Shown: positions 11,904-23,205, numbered from the stretch's first letter. The stretch: DNA of 64,000 nucleotides from Nannochloris sp. 'desiccata' (GCA_019044685.2 JAGTXX020000004.1:806001-870000), one strand, 5' to 3'. Notes: generated from the sequence alone by a model not told the origin. Program-made: numbers and translations.

Positions 11904-13239
11904 ATGCCCCACCGATCGCTCAGATTACACCCTCGCTCGGCCGCATCTCCCTCAACTAAATCTCAAACTCTCCCACGCACCTGTCGCGCTACTTTAGCAT
12001 CTGGACCACGTATTACACGATCCAAGATGTTGGCATTGTCTATGGGACTCATGGGCAAACTTGGATTGAAGGGTAAACCTGCAGTCGCTGCCAGTGGAAA
12101 CGATCTTAGTGCACCCTCGGCCTCCGACGCTGCTGATCAAGCTCTTCAAGGTCGGGAATTGGATTACATTACTGCCGAATTCCATCATAAATACCTTTAT
12201 CTAACTTTATCTAACACATCTAAACCAATTTCTTGCAGCTTATATCAGTGCTTCTCCTCTCCTGGCTTCTTGTTGCATCTCTGCCACTGATCTTACCGCC
12301 GACCTCTCTCAATGGAAAGCCAAAGGCGAAGAAATCGCTAAAAATTTGAATTTCTCTTTAGAATTTACTTCCCTTGAAGAATTTCAGAAACGTCGTATCT
12401 ATCAATACTACCTCCCTGTCTATTTCTGGTGTCAAAAGCAACTTGCCGCTCATCGTGCCACTGGAGCCAAAAGCCCTTTGGTTATTGGTATTTCTGCCCC
12501 TCAAGGCTGTGGAAAATCCACATTATGCGAGCAATTAGAAGCTTTGTTCACCTCTTCGGGTTTAACTGCAGCTTCGGTCTCTATCGATGATTTCTATCTT
12601 CCCTACGAAGGACAACAAGCCGTGGCTCAGACCTATGCTACAAACCCTCTGTTACAGATGCGTGGTAACGCAGGTAGCCACGATTTAGACCTTGGTGCTG
12701 AGACTTTACAAGCTCTTCGTGCTGCTACTAGTGCCAAAGACTCAGTCAAACTGCCGCGTTATGATAAATCTGCCTACCAAGGTAAAGGCGATCGAGCCGT
12801 CCCCACTGCCTGGCCTAGTGTATCTGGCCCAGTTGACATTGTTCTCTTTGAAGGATGGATGCTTGGTTTTGCTCCCGTGGAAGAAAGTCAAGCTGCTTCT
12901 GTGGACCAAAATTTGATTCCAGTCAACACTTTCCTTCAAGCCTACAAATCCGCCTGGGATTCTGCAGTTGACTCGTGGCTTGTAGTAAAAGTTAAAGACC
13001 CAGAGTATGCGTATAAATGGAGATTACAAGCAGAGCGTGCTATGCGTGCTGCGGGTAAGCCTGCTATGACGGATGAGCAGGTAGCACAGTTTGTAGATCG
13101 ATTCATGCCTGCGTATAAATGCTATCTGGCTGGATTATATAAAAATGGACCCACGACGGCGGCCAAGGGGAAGGTGTTGGTGGTGGAAGTGGATGAGAAT
13201 AGAGAGCCAATTAATGAACAACCCCAGCCTATTTTATAA
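11904..13239 (+). CDS. GLYK: D-glycerate 3-kinase, plastid-targeted
   Basis: Phosphorylates D-glycerate to 3-phosphoglycerate, the last step of photorespiration, in the chloroplast. Exons 11904-12150 and 12239-13239 give 415 residues. The first 60 or so residues are rich in Arg, Ser and Thr with few acids, as in a transit peptide. The kinase starts around residue 85 and has P-loop GISAPQGCGKST at 166-177, SIDDFYLPYEGQ and LQMRGNAGSHDLDLGAETL, all diagnostic of plant GLYK, then IVLFEGWMLGF. The intron donor is GTCGGG, weak but the only one that keeps phase; without it the frame runs into intron sequence. A further upstream exon cannot be excluded. TGTAA occurs at 13412-13416. Confidence 0.92.
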
Positions 13240-13411
13240 TCAATTACTTTATTTTGTTAATTAACTGGAACACATGAAGTATTCTGCGTGCTGGAGGAGG
13301 CAAAAAATGAACAATTTTTATCATTAACAAAGAATTTTGCGAGCGTTTTAAATTGTCCTTGAAATTTAGTTTACACTATCTCTTAAAATGAAGGGAGTAG
13401 GATATGAAGTC

Positions 13412-13416
13412 TGTAA
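13412..13416 (+). terminator. TGTAA polyadenylation signal candidate of GLYK
   Basis: TGTAA 173 nt after the stop. It lies near the 3' end of the convergent ISCA-like gene, so the transcripts may approach each other. Confidence 0.35.
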
Positions 13417-13570
13417 GATTAGTTTTTAATGGCATAATAAAATAAAAAGAGAGAAGGAGGTATGTACATTGAATTCTAGTAGCAACAACGGCAGGATGAT
13501 GATTATTTTATTTATTTTATTTTGAAATTTGCAGCATCGTTGGGTCGTGTTCCTGTAATTTTTCAAAGCT

Positions 13571-14240
13571 TCAAACGGTGAAAGAGGTGCCACAGCCGCA
13601 AGAAGACGCAGCATTAGGATTCGAAAACTGCAGATAAAGCGATGAAATAGACAGTAAAGTGATTAAGAAGAGCAATACAGGCACTGAATAAGTCGAAATT
13701 AGTGACAAATAAAAAAATAAAAATAAAAAACTTTCTTCTTACCTTGTACCCACCGCCAATCAGCTCACTAGAGTAGTCCAACTGCAGCCCAAACAAATAC
13801 AACAGACTCTTAGGATCAACGCGAATCTCGATTTCACCATCAGAATAGTCCAATACTGTATCGTCTGGCTTCATGTCTTCAGCTTTCTCAATGAAATCCA
13901 TCACATAAGACATTCCACTGCATCCACCGCTCTTGACGCCGACTCTCAAAACAGCTTTGGCTTCACCACGCTCAGCTTTCAGTTTGCGTAGATGGTCCAT
14001 AGCGCCTTTAGTAAGGGTGATAGGCGTAGGAGGGGCTTTGTTAATCTCAATTTTTTCAGTAGTGGCCGAGAGTCTTGAAGAAGAAATGGCGCGATGACAA
14101 GATTTAAGTTGTTCAGGAAGAGTGGTAACTCTTCCTAGTGCAGCGTGCCGCGTATTCAATTTGCTAGTTGATGCTACGCCTCCTCGGTTTGGCAGAGCGC
14201 CACAAACGGCGCGGGCAGGTGTGAGAACTGTTGCCAGCAT
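13571..14240 (-). CDS. A-type iron-sulfur carrier protein (ISCA/SufA/HesB)
   Basis: Scaffold or carrier for Fe-S cluster delivery. Exons 14240-13743 and 13627-13571 join to 184 residues. About 70 N-terminal residues form a Ser/Arg/Ala-rich organelle leader. The A-type fold follows: PITLTKGAMDHLRKLK, then VGVKSGGCSGMSYVMDF with the first conserved Cys. The short second exon supplies the terminal CGCG (NAASSCGCGTSFTV) carrying the other two ligands. Without the splice the two C-terminal cysteines would be lost. A plastid SufA/CpIscA role is more likely than mitochondrial given the leader, but I cannot tell securely. Convergent with GLYK. Confidence 0.9.
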
Positions 14241-16111
14241 TATAATCGATTGTTGTAGTTTTCGCTTGTTTCAACGAGCTAGTGCCTCTATTGACGCTGA
14301 GAACACGCTCAGTTGGCATACAAAAATTAATGAATTTGGGGTTTGTTGTAGCTTGGTGCTTAGGAGAGCATTTAAGAAGCAAACCCTGCAGGATTATTTG
14401 GAGTGCTAGAAAAATCTGATCTGTCAAATTCACTTGAAGTTTTACAGAGTATTGATTTTGTGCTTATAGATACAGCGTAAGCACAGAGGATTAAACTTCA
14501 AATGCTACCCACAAAACCCAATGCACACCGGTAGTCCCCCCTTAGAAGAAAAGGAAAGGAAGGCGCTGGAGGTGAAACATAAAATTGGTCGTGAGCGATG
14601 GGGGCATGGCGGGAGTGCCGAGTGCACAGTTGCCAAGTCAAAATGAATGATCAAGGAAGAAGGACAAAGGTGGAGACGTAAGCCTCAATAGGTGATGTCC
14701 TTATATTGAAAAATAAAGTACACACGCAGCAGCAACATAAGAGGACTTCTAGTAGCAAACGTATATGTACTTTGTTAAACCTATAAGAAGGCGATGAGGA
14801 GGAGGAAGACGAGGAGGAAAAGAAGAACAAGTATTGTGGCACGCTGGCCTAAACAGATACTCTTCTTAATTAGCTCCTCAACTAAATTGTATAATACTGC
14901 AAAAGAAATAGCAGTACTACGGCTCACCAACGCTTCTTAAAAGGAAAACAAAAACAGGGCAAAAGACGATGAAAAAGAAATCGCTCGCCTTCTGATTTTG
15001 TTTTCCTCCATCCTACCTACTGCTCCTGCTTGAGAAATTTTTTAATAAAAAGGAAGCAGCAGCAGGTAGGGTAACTAGTAAAATTACGAAAACACATTAA
15101 ACTTTCACACTCAGAGAACCTTCTACTTCCAAAATAAAACGTAAACCACTCTTCTTCCCAAATCTCTCTCTCTCCCTCTATAATAAAGTTATAACCCTAT
15201 TATAACAAAGATTAAATTTGCTCTTTGTCAGTGATAGAAAGCAGAAAGGGATGCCCATTATTATGTAGTCATTAGCCGAATTTTATTTGTACTCAGTAGC
15301 TGTCAAGTACATAGGTAGTAGCGACCTGTTTGGACCTGTCGTGCCGAGGTATAATTAATAAAAACCAAGCATCAATTGCGTAGACCAGGTAACAAAACAT
15401 AAGTAAAGAAAGAAAAGTTGCTGCTGCTGGTAAGGCCGACAGCAAAGAGCCCCAAATAAAGAGAAAAAGCGAGCAAGAGGGGAGAGAGAGAGGAGGAAGA
15501 GGAGGGAAAGTAAAAACCTATTTAATGGGAAATTAAAAAAAAGTGGAATAGTGAACCGACGGGAAAATAAAAAACGGGTGGTGGTACACAAAAAGAAAGC
15601 GAGGAACACAAAAGAAAGCGAAAACAGGGATAGAAAAGGAAAAAAATGCTGCAGAGAAATGGTAAAGATCAGCAGTTTTCTTATAAAAGTGATATATTGA
15701 TTTGGTTCTTCTAAAATCAGGTGTCTATGTGCATACTTGTTGGGAAGGGAAATATGACAAACGGAGACCAGAAGAAAGGAGGTAAAGAAGAAGAAGACGA
15801 AGCCAGAGTATATGAGGCCGCTGTGAAGTAGGAAATGTCGAGGAAGAAAGACGGAAAATGAAGCCGGCAGCGAACAAACCCTATTTAATGTTTTAATAGA
15901 AATTATAGAGCGTGCGCACAGCATTCCTAGAACAGAGGTGTAGACTTGTAAAGACGAGTAGTAGTTCTCCCTTCTGCAGATTATAATTATAAGTAGCCAT
16001 AATTCCCCAGTAAAATTTGTTTATTCTTTCTCTCCTCTTCTGAACACCGCTCGTCAAAATATTTAGTTTTATGAATTTTCCACTTCCAAATAGGTATTTC
16101 ACACCTTTAGT
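14241..16111. other. gene-poor region, DHH1 3' side
   Basis: About 1.87 kb between two minus-strand genes. It holds the ISCA-like promoter and the DHH1 3' UTR. Open frames here (for example 15355-15924 minus) are hydrophobic, Phe/Ser/Leu-rich translations of a purine-rich plus strand and look like composition artefacts. A strong hairpin lies at 15012-15070. No other gene seen. Confidence 0.4.
15012..15070. repeat. imperfect inverted repeat (hairpin)
   Basis: Arms 15012-15031 (CCTACCTACTGCTCCTGCTT) and 15054-15070 pair through about 18 bp with two single-base bulges around a 22-nt AT-rich loop. It does not overlap any supported coding region. Confidence 0.7.
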
Positions 16112-17648
16112 TTATGCACAGTACAAGGATTTCTCAATCACAGCAGGAATAGGTTTAATTTCTGTACCCAACTCCTGCTCAATCCTGTACAAATTAAAAC
16201 GATCATCATACGTGATCAAATTAATAGCCAATCCCAAGTGACCAAACCGGCCTGATCGACCTACACGATGCAAGTAAGTCTCAGAATTCTTGGGGAAATC
16301 AAAGTTGATAACAACATTCACTGCTTGGATATCAATACCGCGAGTAAAGAGATCGGATGATACCAAGTTACGGCAGTTGCCATTACGGAAATCGTGGAAG
16401 ACACGGTTACGATGCGATTGCAACATTTTAGCGTGAATATAGAAACACGAGTATCCGAGTTCAGTAATCTTCTTGGCCAGCAACTCAACACGATGTACAG
16501 AGTTGCAAAAGATGATAGATTGGTTGATAGACAGCTTAGAAAATAAGGTGTTTAAGCAATGTACTTTCTGGCGTTCTTCAACAAATGCGTAATATTGAGT
16601 GATACCTTTCAGGGTAAGTTCCTCCATTAAATTAATAATGTAAGGTTTCTTCAAGAATTTATCCTTGAACTGTTTGACAGTCACAGGGAATGTAGCAGAG
16701 TACAAACACACCTGCCGTGATGGAGGTAAAAATCCAATCAACTGTTCAATCACAGGTTGGAACTCAGGGGATAAAAGTTTATCAGCCTCATCCATGACTA
16801 CAATCTGAGCGCTGCCAAGTTTGCAGACGCCCTTTTGGGCGAGATCAAGTACACGACCGGGGGTAGCTACCACAATGTGAACAGTAGCTCCCAGACGGAC
16901 AATGTCATCACGTAATGAGGTACCTCCAGTGGAGACCATTACCTCAACGCCCATGTGTTTACCCAGCTCTTTGCATACTTGGGAAGTTTGTAAGGCAAGC
17001 TCGCGGGTGGGTACCAGGATCAAAGCCTGGATTTCATTCTTGCTGGTGTCGACCTTTTCAAGGACGGGAATGCAAAAGGCAGCTGTTTTGCCGGTGCCAT
17101 TTTTAGCTCTGGCTAAGATATCGCGGCCAGTGAGAGCGATGGGAATGCTCTCTTCCTGAATGGGACTAGGAGCTTCAAAGCCCTTTTCGTAAATGCCCAT
17201 TAAAAGTTCTCTGTAAGAAAGGTTAAAAAGCAGCATGAACTGACGAGATTGGGATGAAGCCAAAGAAGCAGGAGGTAAAAGCCAATGCTGCTAAAAAAAA
17301 TGTGCCCTGCATACCTCTTCAGGAAATAATCCTCGAAGTTGTTTCCCTTAGTATTGGTGACATCCTGCAAACGAACAACGCATAAAAATCAGACACCCAT
17401 CATCAAGAAAATCGAATCTAAAAGATCAGCGCAGGTTTCCGAGTTTTCAGAAGCAATTGCAGACTGCAAATCTAAAGCATACATTGTTGAATAGTACAAA
17501 AGTGTCGGCGACAGTTTCAAGCAACCGTGCTTCTTTACTCCCTTGTTCGCATGCTTACCTCAGTTTTGTAGCGCATATCCTTTGCAGGGAGCTGCAGCTG
17601 GTTCTTCCACTCCCCATCACCGGATTGTTGAGGTGCAACTGCCGCCAT
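16112..17648 (-). CDS. DEAD-box RNA helicase DHH1/DDX6
   Basis: Cytoplasmic RNA helicase of P-bodies that couples decapping and translational repression. Exons 17648-17559, 17364-17315 and 17210-16112 give 412 residues. Exon 2 and the start of exon 3 encode [20 protein letters not shown], the Q-motif lead-in specific to DHH1/DDX6. Motifs in order: [13 protein letters not shown] (I), PTRELALQ (Ia), TPGRVLDL (Ib), DEAD (II), SAT (III), [20 protein letters not shown] (V) and [10 protein letters not shown] (VI). All catalytic motifs are intact. The N- and C-terminal tails are short, as in yeast Dhh1 cores without the Gln-rich tail. Divergent from TatC. Confidence 0.95.
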
Positions 17649-18093
17649 AGTGCCGGGCAAAGGCTCTTAGGAAGACAGGTTTTTAGGTATACCGAAGTAA
17701 ATGTTTATGCTCCTTGGCAAGATGGAGCAGGCGGACAAGGTGGGCCCTAGGTGTTCTGGGCGCAATGAAACTGTGGCTTGATGCTTTATAGCAAAATAAA
17801 AGTGTGATGTAAGTAAAGGGTTGGGGCAGCGAGTGCCTTTAAAGCGGAAAATAAATTGAGGGGTTCTGTCGAATTTCGAGCAAGGCCTAAATATCGAACG
17901 CCAGCACACTTTTCCCCATACATTAAGAATATACGGCAGCTACTTTCTGCTCATCAGCGACCACAAAGACTGGTGTTCTTGTACAACATTCTCAATCTCA
18001 TCTACACAAAAAACAATCTGAGGTTCTGGATAACGCCTAGTATCTCATAATCCACGCATCAAACCGTGTGTTTCTTTTACAAGTAAAGTAAAT
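17649..18093. promoter_or_regulatory. divergent promoter region DHH1 / TatC
   Basis: 445 bp between divergent start codons, the longest of the six close divergent intervals in the window. No clear TATA element seen. Confidence 0.45.
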
Positions 18094-19125
18094 ATGAGGA
18101 CCGCTTTACTATCTGGTCGACGCCTGACTTCTCTGGCAGCCAGTTGCTCTACTCGATGCCTGGCAACACCGCTCCCACTCCGCCGCAGCCGTTCTCTCCG
18201 CAGCGCTCGCAGATATATCCCCCGCGCCCAGGAAAACAACAACAACCAAACAAACGAATCTAGCTTTGAAGATGAAGAGGAGGATAATGCCTCCTTTAAC
18301 CCTTCTTCTCTTGGCCCGTTGACTTTTCCTCAACAGGGCGAGGCTCGTGCAGCTGTCCAAGAATGGCTCAACCCTGACCCAGAGGAGCTTCCTGGTGGCT
18401 TTGAAATGCCAATTTGGGATCATTTAGAAGAGCTCCGTGAACGTGTCCTCGTCGGTGGGCTTGCTGCAGCAGTTGCTATCCTCACTTGCTTTGCATTTAG
18501 CAAAGATCTTGTGGTCTTCTTAGAAGCACCTGTGGCAGCGCAGGGGGTTCGATTTTTACAGCTTTCTCCGGGCGAGTTTTTCTTCACTACTCTCAAGGTC
18601 GGTGGCTATGCCGGGTTATTACTGTCTGTACCTACCGTCCTCTACGAAATTATTGCCTACGTCGTCCCTGGTTTAACAAAGAGCGAGCGTCAATTTTTAG
18701 CTCCTGTGATATTCGGTTCCTCCATCTTATTTTATCTCGGCTTGGTCTTTTCTTACGAGATTCTCACTCCTGCAGCACTCAATTTCTTTGTTTCATATGC
18801 TGATGGAGCGGTAGAAAGTCTCTGGTCTATTGATCAATACTTTGAATTTGTTCTCGTCTTGATGTTGAGCACGGGTCTTTCTTTCCAAGTACCGGTAATT
18901 CAAATTATGTTGGGACAGCTGGGGATTGTTTCTTCACAAGCGATGTTCTCACAATGGAGGTTTGTCGTTGTGGGGGCTACCGTTGCTGCTGCTGTATTGA
19001 CACCGAGTACTGATCCTTTTACACAGACTTTGTTGGCTGTGCCATTAGTGGGATTGTACATGGGAGGTGCAGGAGTGGTGAAATTAATAGAGAATCGTAG
19101 ATCAGTAACAGCAGAGCAGTCTTAA
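18094..19125 (+). CDS. TATC: chloroplast Sec-independent translocase TatC
   Basis: Multi-spanning receptor of the thylakoid twin-arginine (cpTat) pathway, binding signal peptides of folded precursors. Single exon, 343 residues. Residues 1-50 form an Arg/Ser-rich transit peptide; an acidic stretch follows ([11 protein letters not shown]). The TatC core starts near residue 105 with [20 protein letters not shown], the signature containing the signal-binding LEELR. Six hydrophobic spans follow, with [20 protein letters not shown] and the family segment [16 protein letters not shown]. Loop residues Pro and Glu in SPGEFF are conserved. The nuclear location supports a green-lineage host. TGTAA at 19185-19189. 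Convergent with selenoprotein K. Confidence 0.95.
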   Translation: MRTALLSGRRLTSLAASCSTRCLATPLPLRRSRSLRSARRYIPRAQENNNNQTNESSFEDEEEDNASFNPSSLGPLTFPQQGEARAAVQEWLNPDPEELPGGFEMPIWDHLEELRERVLVGGLAAAVAILTCFAFSKDLVVFLEAPVAAQGVRFLQLSPGEFFFTTLKVGGYAGLLLSVPTVLYEIIAYVVPGLTKSERQFLAPVIFGSSILFYLGLVFSYEILTPAALNFFVSYADGAVESLWSIDQYFEFVLVLMLSTGLSFQVPVIQIMLGQLGIVSSQAMFSQWRFVVVGATVAAAVLTPSTDPFTQTLLAVPLVGLYMGGAGVVKLIENRRSVTAEQS

Positions 19126-19184
19126 GTTGCATTTAGTAGAGAAATCAAGTCTCTGTTTTAGTTCTATTGATTTAATGCTGATTC

Positions 19185-19189
19185 TGTAA
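19185..19189 (+). terminator. TGTAA polyadenylation signal of TatC
   Basis: TGTAA 60 nt past the stop. It lies about 196 bp before the SECIS of the convergent selenoprotein gene. Confidence 0.45.
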
Positions 19190-19384
19190 GTGATAGATCA
19201 AATGTTTTTTAAAATTGGTCAAGACGCTCTTCAAATTGAAGTATTTCGAAGAGAGACATGAGCCAGAGTATATATTCATATCAAACGGTTGCCTTGTTAT
19301 TTGGATAGGAAGACTGGAGACAGCATAATAAAGAAAAATATTGTTTAATATTGTCTAGTTTTCACCGAGGCATAGTCCCTAGAC

Positions 19385-19458
19385 AGAGTTGGTTCAGTTT
19401 TTCCTGACAGCTCCAGCGAGCTAATTTTTGAAACAGAAGAAACGTCATAGAGAACTCT
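19385..19458 (-). promoter_or_regulatory. SECIS element (form 2-like) of selenoprotein K
   Basis: Read on the minus strand: a basal helix (AGAGTT with AACTCT), an internal loop, the quartet ATGAC opposite TGAA (matching UGAN/KGAW), helix II of ten positions (GTTTCTTCTG with CAGGAAAAAC, one mismatch and one wobble), an apical A run on the 5' side, and an extra mini-stem AGCTC-GCTG-GAGCT. These are the parts of a form-2 SECIS, which recruits SBP2/eEFSec to read UGA as selenocysteine. The spacer from quartet to apical AA is slightly long. It lies about 200 nt after the UGA, in the 3' UTR. Confidence 0.85.
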
Positions 19459-19653
19459 TGTAGGTAAGCCTGGTGCTCCCATACCCGGAGGAAAGCAGAA
19501 AATAAAGAAATTAAGGGACCTAGCTCTAGCTACCTAGCTAGAACGAGGTTTTTTTTTATGATACGATTAAAAAAAGGGGGTCGAGAGAAAGAATGAGAAA
19601 GCGCTCATCTGCTGGGTTGTCCTACTAAACAATTACCAACACAGCTAGACGAG

Positions 19654-20058
19654 CTACCTTCCTCAAGCACCCGCGGCGCAATTGCCACTCGCGTCTCGCA
19701 GATCTCCTAGTCCAGCTATGCGAGCACCTCTATAGGTTGGACCTCGGCCACCGCCTCCACCGCCTCCACCGCCACCACCAGCACCACCACCGCCGCTACC
19801 TCCAGTGAACCCTCCTGAGCCCTTCCTTTTGCGCTCAGTGTACTCATCAGCTGCTTTAGGGTCGAAAATGGTCTTAAAAAAGATAGTGAGGAACTCAATG
19901 ATACCGCGGAAGAAGTCGACAATTGTATGGATGCCAAATGGTCTCTTTCCGTGGACTACTTGGCCTGCAATGTAGGAAGACGAATTTGTCAGTAAAGAAC
20001 AAGCCATACCAATGTCCCCAGGGTTTGCTGCTGCCTTACCTCCACGGACATAAACCAT
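19654..20058 (-). CDS. SELENOK: selenoprotein K (in-frame UGA read as selenocysteine)
   Basis: Small ER membrane selenoprotein involved in ER-associated degradation and protein palmitoylation in animals. Exon 1 (20058-20040) encodes six codons plus one base; exon 2 runs 19964-19654. The join gives MVYVRGGQVVHGKRPFG, matching the family N-terminus, then one membrane span (TIVDFFRGIIEFLTIFFKTI) and a basic, Gly-rich tail. An apparent stop TGA at 19665-19663 is followed by GGA AGG TAG, so readthrough ends in Sec-Gly-Arg, the conserved C-terminus of this family. With Sec the protein has 109 residues. A SECIS lies downstream. The Cys five residues before the Sec (GNCAAGA) could be mistaken for a Cys replacement, but it is not in the conserved position. 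Confidence 0.9.
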
Positions 20059-20289
20059 TTTACAATCTTCTATTACAACTTCCAATCGATTAATCTAAGC
20101 CCGTATGTGTGTCCCAACACTGTATACGTCAATGAGAAGGCTTCGCTGCGTTTACAAACTATTAATGAACTTTGAAATACACACTATGTTCTCAAACGAC
20201 ACTACTAGAGCTTCTGCAATGTGTAGCTTCAAAGGAAAGTTTGGCACTTCCCAACAATTTTCTATTCTTCTGAGCTCGCAACCAAAGGT

Positions 20290-22920
20290 CTACAAGTACC
20301 TCCTGCCATCATCAACACCTACAGGTATCCCTACACCATCTAAAGAGAACCCACGAGGTGTATGTAATCCTAGAACCCTTCCAGGGTCGCCAATAAGCAC
20401 TAACCCTCTACCCAAGGTCGGCCTCACCTTCTCTTCTTCTACTCCTTCTTCGTCTACTGCCACTTCTCTCGATCCTTTGTTCTTTTCAATCGCAGAGGTC
20501 CCAGCAGAAGGTAGGTTCATATCTTCTAAAAACTGTTCAGGAAGTGCTTCTAAATCAACCTCCGCTGTCAATCCCAAAAAGCCAGTCTCCTTTAACAAGA
20601 CCTCACCCACCGTCACCGCTGCTGCTTCTAAACTCTTTTCATCTCCAGCCATCGGTAAGGCTTCAGTAAACCCATTAAATTCTAACGTAGGCAGAACACT
20701 ACGTAAAATAGACGTCAGTTCAGTTTCTTTAGAATCGCCGTTGCTTTGGGCTGCAGCAGCGGCAGCGGCAGCCGCCACGGAAGCCCACCCACCGCCGCTT
20801 GCTGCTCCAACTGAGAAGGTAGCTAAAGTCATACGTAAGGCAGTTAACGAAGGTAGAAATTCTATGGGACCATTACTTAATGCGTCCCCAGTGAGCTTCG
20901 CTCCTACAGCCATACAAAGCGCTGCAAGGGCCAACGCTGTAGCTGCAGAAGAGTTGTTGGTGGCAGCAGACGCAGCAGTGTGTGAGCTTTGACTCGCTGA
21001 AAGAGCCGCAGCTTGAGCTTGTGTTGCATTATACGATGCAAAAGATTTCAGCAACGGTCCTACTGGTCTTGATGCAATACTTAGCTTATACGGGTACTGA
21101 TTAAATCGTTCCAAAAGAAAGTTGGTGATTGAATCCATCACCTCTCCATAGGATTCGAGGAGGGGATCTAGTAAAGTTAAAACACCGGTCGCGAGTGTGG
21201 CACCAGCACGGATTAGAGAACTGTAATAAGATAATATAAAGAGAAAAATATTAGGGTGAATATTTTAGTCTACAGATGGTAGAGATGACAGATGTGAACT
21301 GTTTTTAACAGTGTTTTCTTACCTAGAAGAAGGTCGCAGAGTAGGTACTGCCTCAGGAAACCCAGGCATCTCTTCAGAAATCTCTTGAATTGCTTCATAA
21401 ATATCAGGAGAATCCCCAAAGCCATCATCACCTTCTTCATTTTCATCATTACTGCCACCACCGCCAAAACCGCCGCTACTTGAACCTCCACCACCACCAC
21501 CAGCACCAGCACCAGCGACTACAGCTGCAGCCAGACGTAACCTTTGCCGAAAGGCCCTTCTTGTCAACCTCCGCCTAGCTTGCACCCCTTTAACATATTT
21601 ACTCGCCCACAAATAATAATATTTTTGCAAAGCGGCTTCCGAAAGGAAGCCTGGGGTAAATTTAATATCTCCACTCGTACTGGAAATAATTAAATCACAT
21701 TTAGGTAGAAAGTAGATTTGAAGAGAGTCTAGTGAATCTGCACCACCATAAAACTCAGGCTGTTGTTCTGAGTGCTGGTCCTTGCTGCTGTCTCCCGCTC
21801 GTTTGTTTCTCTTCTTGGCGTGTGAATGTGTATTCATTCCATCTCCTCTTCCTGAAAGTAAAAGAAACCTTCCTGAAGCACCTCGAAGTAAATTTAGGGC
21901 TATACGCACTGGAATATGCGCTAATGCAGCCATTCCAGTACTTCTATTAACACCCGCGGTACTGCCAAAAAGTCCCTCTTCTTCAAACGGAGACGAGGAC
22001 AAGGATGAGGTAAATGGAGAGTCAAAAGGTGATGACGCTGGTGGTGAGGACGTATCTTTCTTTTCAAAACCTTCTTTCCTTCTAGACTTCGAATTAGGGT
22101 TTTTTCCTTTTCTGGGTTCAATTTGATACGTCTGTTCTTCAGCTAAAACATGAATACTGCTGCTGCTGCTTGAAGAACTATTACTATTACTTCTACCTGT
22201 GTCGTCTCTATGGCCGTCATTATGTTGGTGTTTTTGTTGGTGGTGTAATGGTGAGCTATCCAAGGCTGCTGCCTTTGAAATGCCCCGCTGTAAAGCATCA
22301 CACACCCCTTCTAATGCAACCAGAGGGTTCAAAGCCTTCAAAAGCTCTACAACCCCATTTTCTTCTTCTCCAGGTCCATCTTTGGCCCCCCTTTTTCTCT
22401 GCTTTTTTCCTGACGATGGTACTGCAATCAACTCATCATTTCCTCGAGCTAGCCTCTCAGCTGCTCCTCGTTCAACAAAAAGAAGCCTTCTCTGCCCTGA
22501 AGACGATACTTGCATTAGATTAGACGCTGTTAAAGGGTCAGTTAACGAGGCAATGTCCCAAAATTCATCAGGACTAGACCAGAGGCCTGTTCCCATTGCT
22601 GCTGCGAGCATGGGCGCCAGGCCGAGGTGCCTTGCTGCCTCCATTGCCTCTGGGTGGATAGTTTGCCGGCCTTGTGGGATAGGAGCGAATACTTTCCCGA
22701 CTGTGATCATAGGGACTGGTACAGAGGGTATCATGGGGAGCTGAGGGGTATCCGTGCCAGAAGAAGAGGAGGTGGAGCTGCTGGGAGCGGAAGGAGCGGT
22801 GGGAGATACGATGGAGGAGCTTCGAACTGGGAGGAGTTCTGGACGGGCAGAGCTTCGAGACAGTAATGCTCGGCCGGCATTTTGACTTGTTTTCTCAGGA
22901 TAAATCCATTCAAACTCCAT
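20290..22920 (-). CDS. large protein of unknown function
   Basis: Exons 22920-21323 and 21220-20290 join in frame to 842 residues; I do not recognise the family. The N-terminus begins MEFEWIYPEKTSQN, followed by Ser/Pro-rich sequence. More ordered-looking segments are HPEAMEAARHLGLAPMLAAA, RRLLFVERGAAERLARGND, HIPVRIALNLLRGASGRFLL and, after the splice, LATGVLTLLDPLLESYGEVM and LLERFNQYPYKLSIASRPVG. Between them are poly-Ser, poly-Gly, His-rich and poly-Ala tracts. A basic helix KYVKGVQARRRLTRRAFRQR precedes the Gly run. No signal peptide or clear membrane span. TTTTCTAACAG just before the start could be an acceptor, so an upstream exon is possible. Divergent from TRM7 with 285 bp between starts. 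Confidence 0.65.
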
Positions 22921-23205
22921 GACGCTGTTAGAAAATATTTTCGTTTTTAAATGTTCATTTCGAAATTGTGATCTAGGATTGATGTATTTGCAAGATATTT
23001 GCAGTCTCGCAGCGGTATTGAAGCAATCCAATGCGATATAGAATGCACTAGATAGTTAAGTGGGAGGTATTAGATAGCTGGGCAGGGAATATGAAGCTGC
23101 CAGCCACTGAAAGAAAAAAATAAGAGTATTCTTTATCGATTGGTATTTCTCCCAAGCGTGATCAATTTGAAATTTTATTTACCTTCAAATTGCTTTCTCA
23201 TCCAA
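22921..23205. promoter_or_regulatory. divergent promoter region, orphan gene / TRM7
   Basis: 285 bp between divergent start codons. Contains two ATATTTGCA-like words near 22990-23005. No clear TATA box. Confidence 0.5.

Noticed and set aside
15355..15924. 189-residue hydrophobic minus-strand frame that could be a membrane protein
   Set aside because: Arises from a purine-rich plus strand (Phe, Leu, Ser codons); hydrophobicity is continuous rather than in defined spans, and there is no splice context or motif.
19663..19680. Reading selenoprotein K as a Cys form ending ...GNCAAGA
   Set aside because: The conserved Sec position is the following UGA, which is followed by Gly-Arg-stop, and a SECIS is present; the Cys is five residues too early.
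20105..20992. 295-residue open frame on the plus strand
   Set aside because: It is antisense to exon 2 of the 842-residue gene, which has proper splice joins; composition is a mirror of its Ala/Ser codons.
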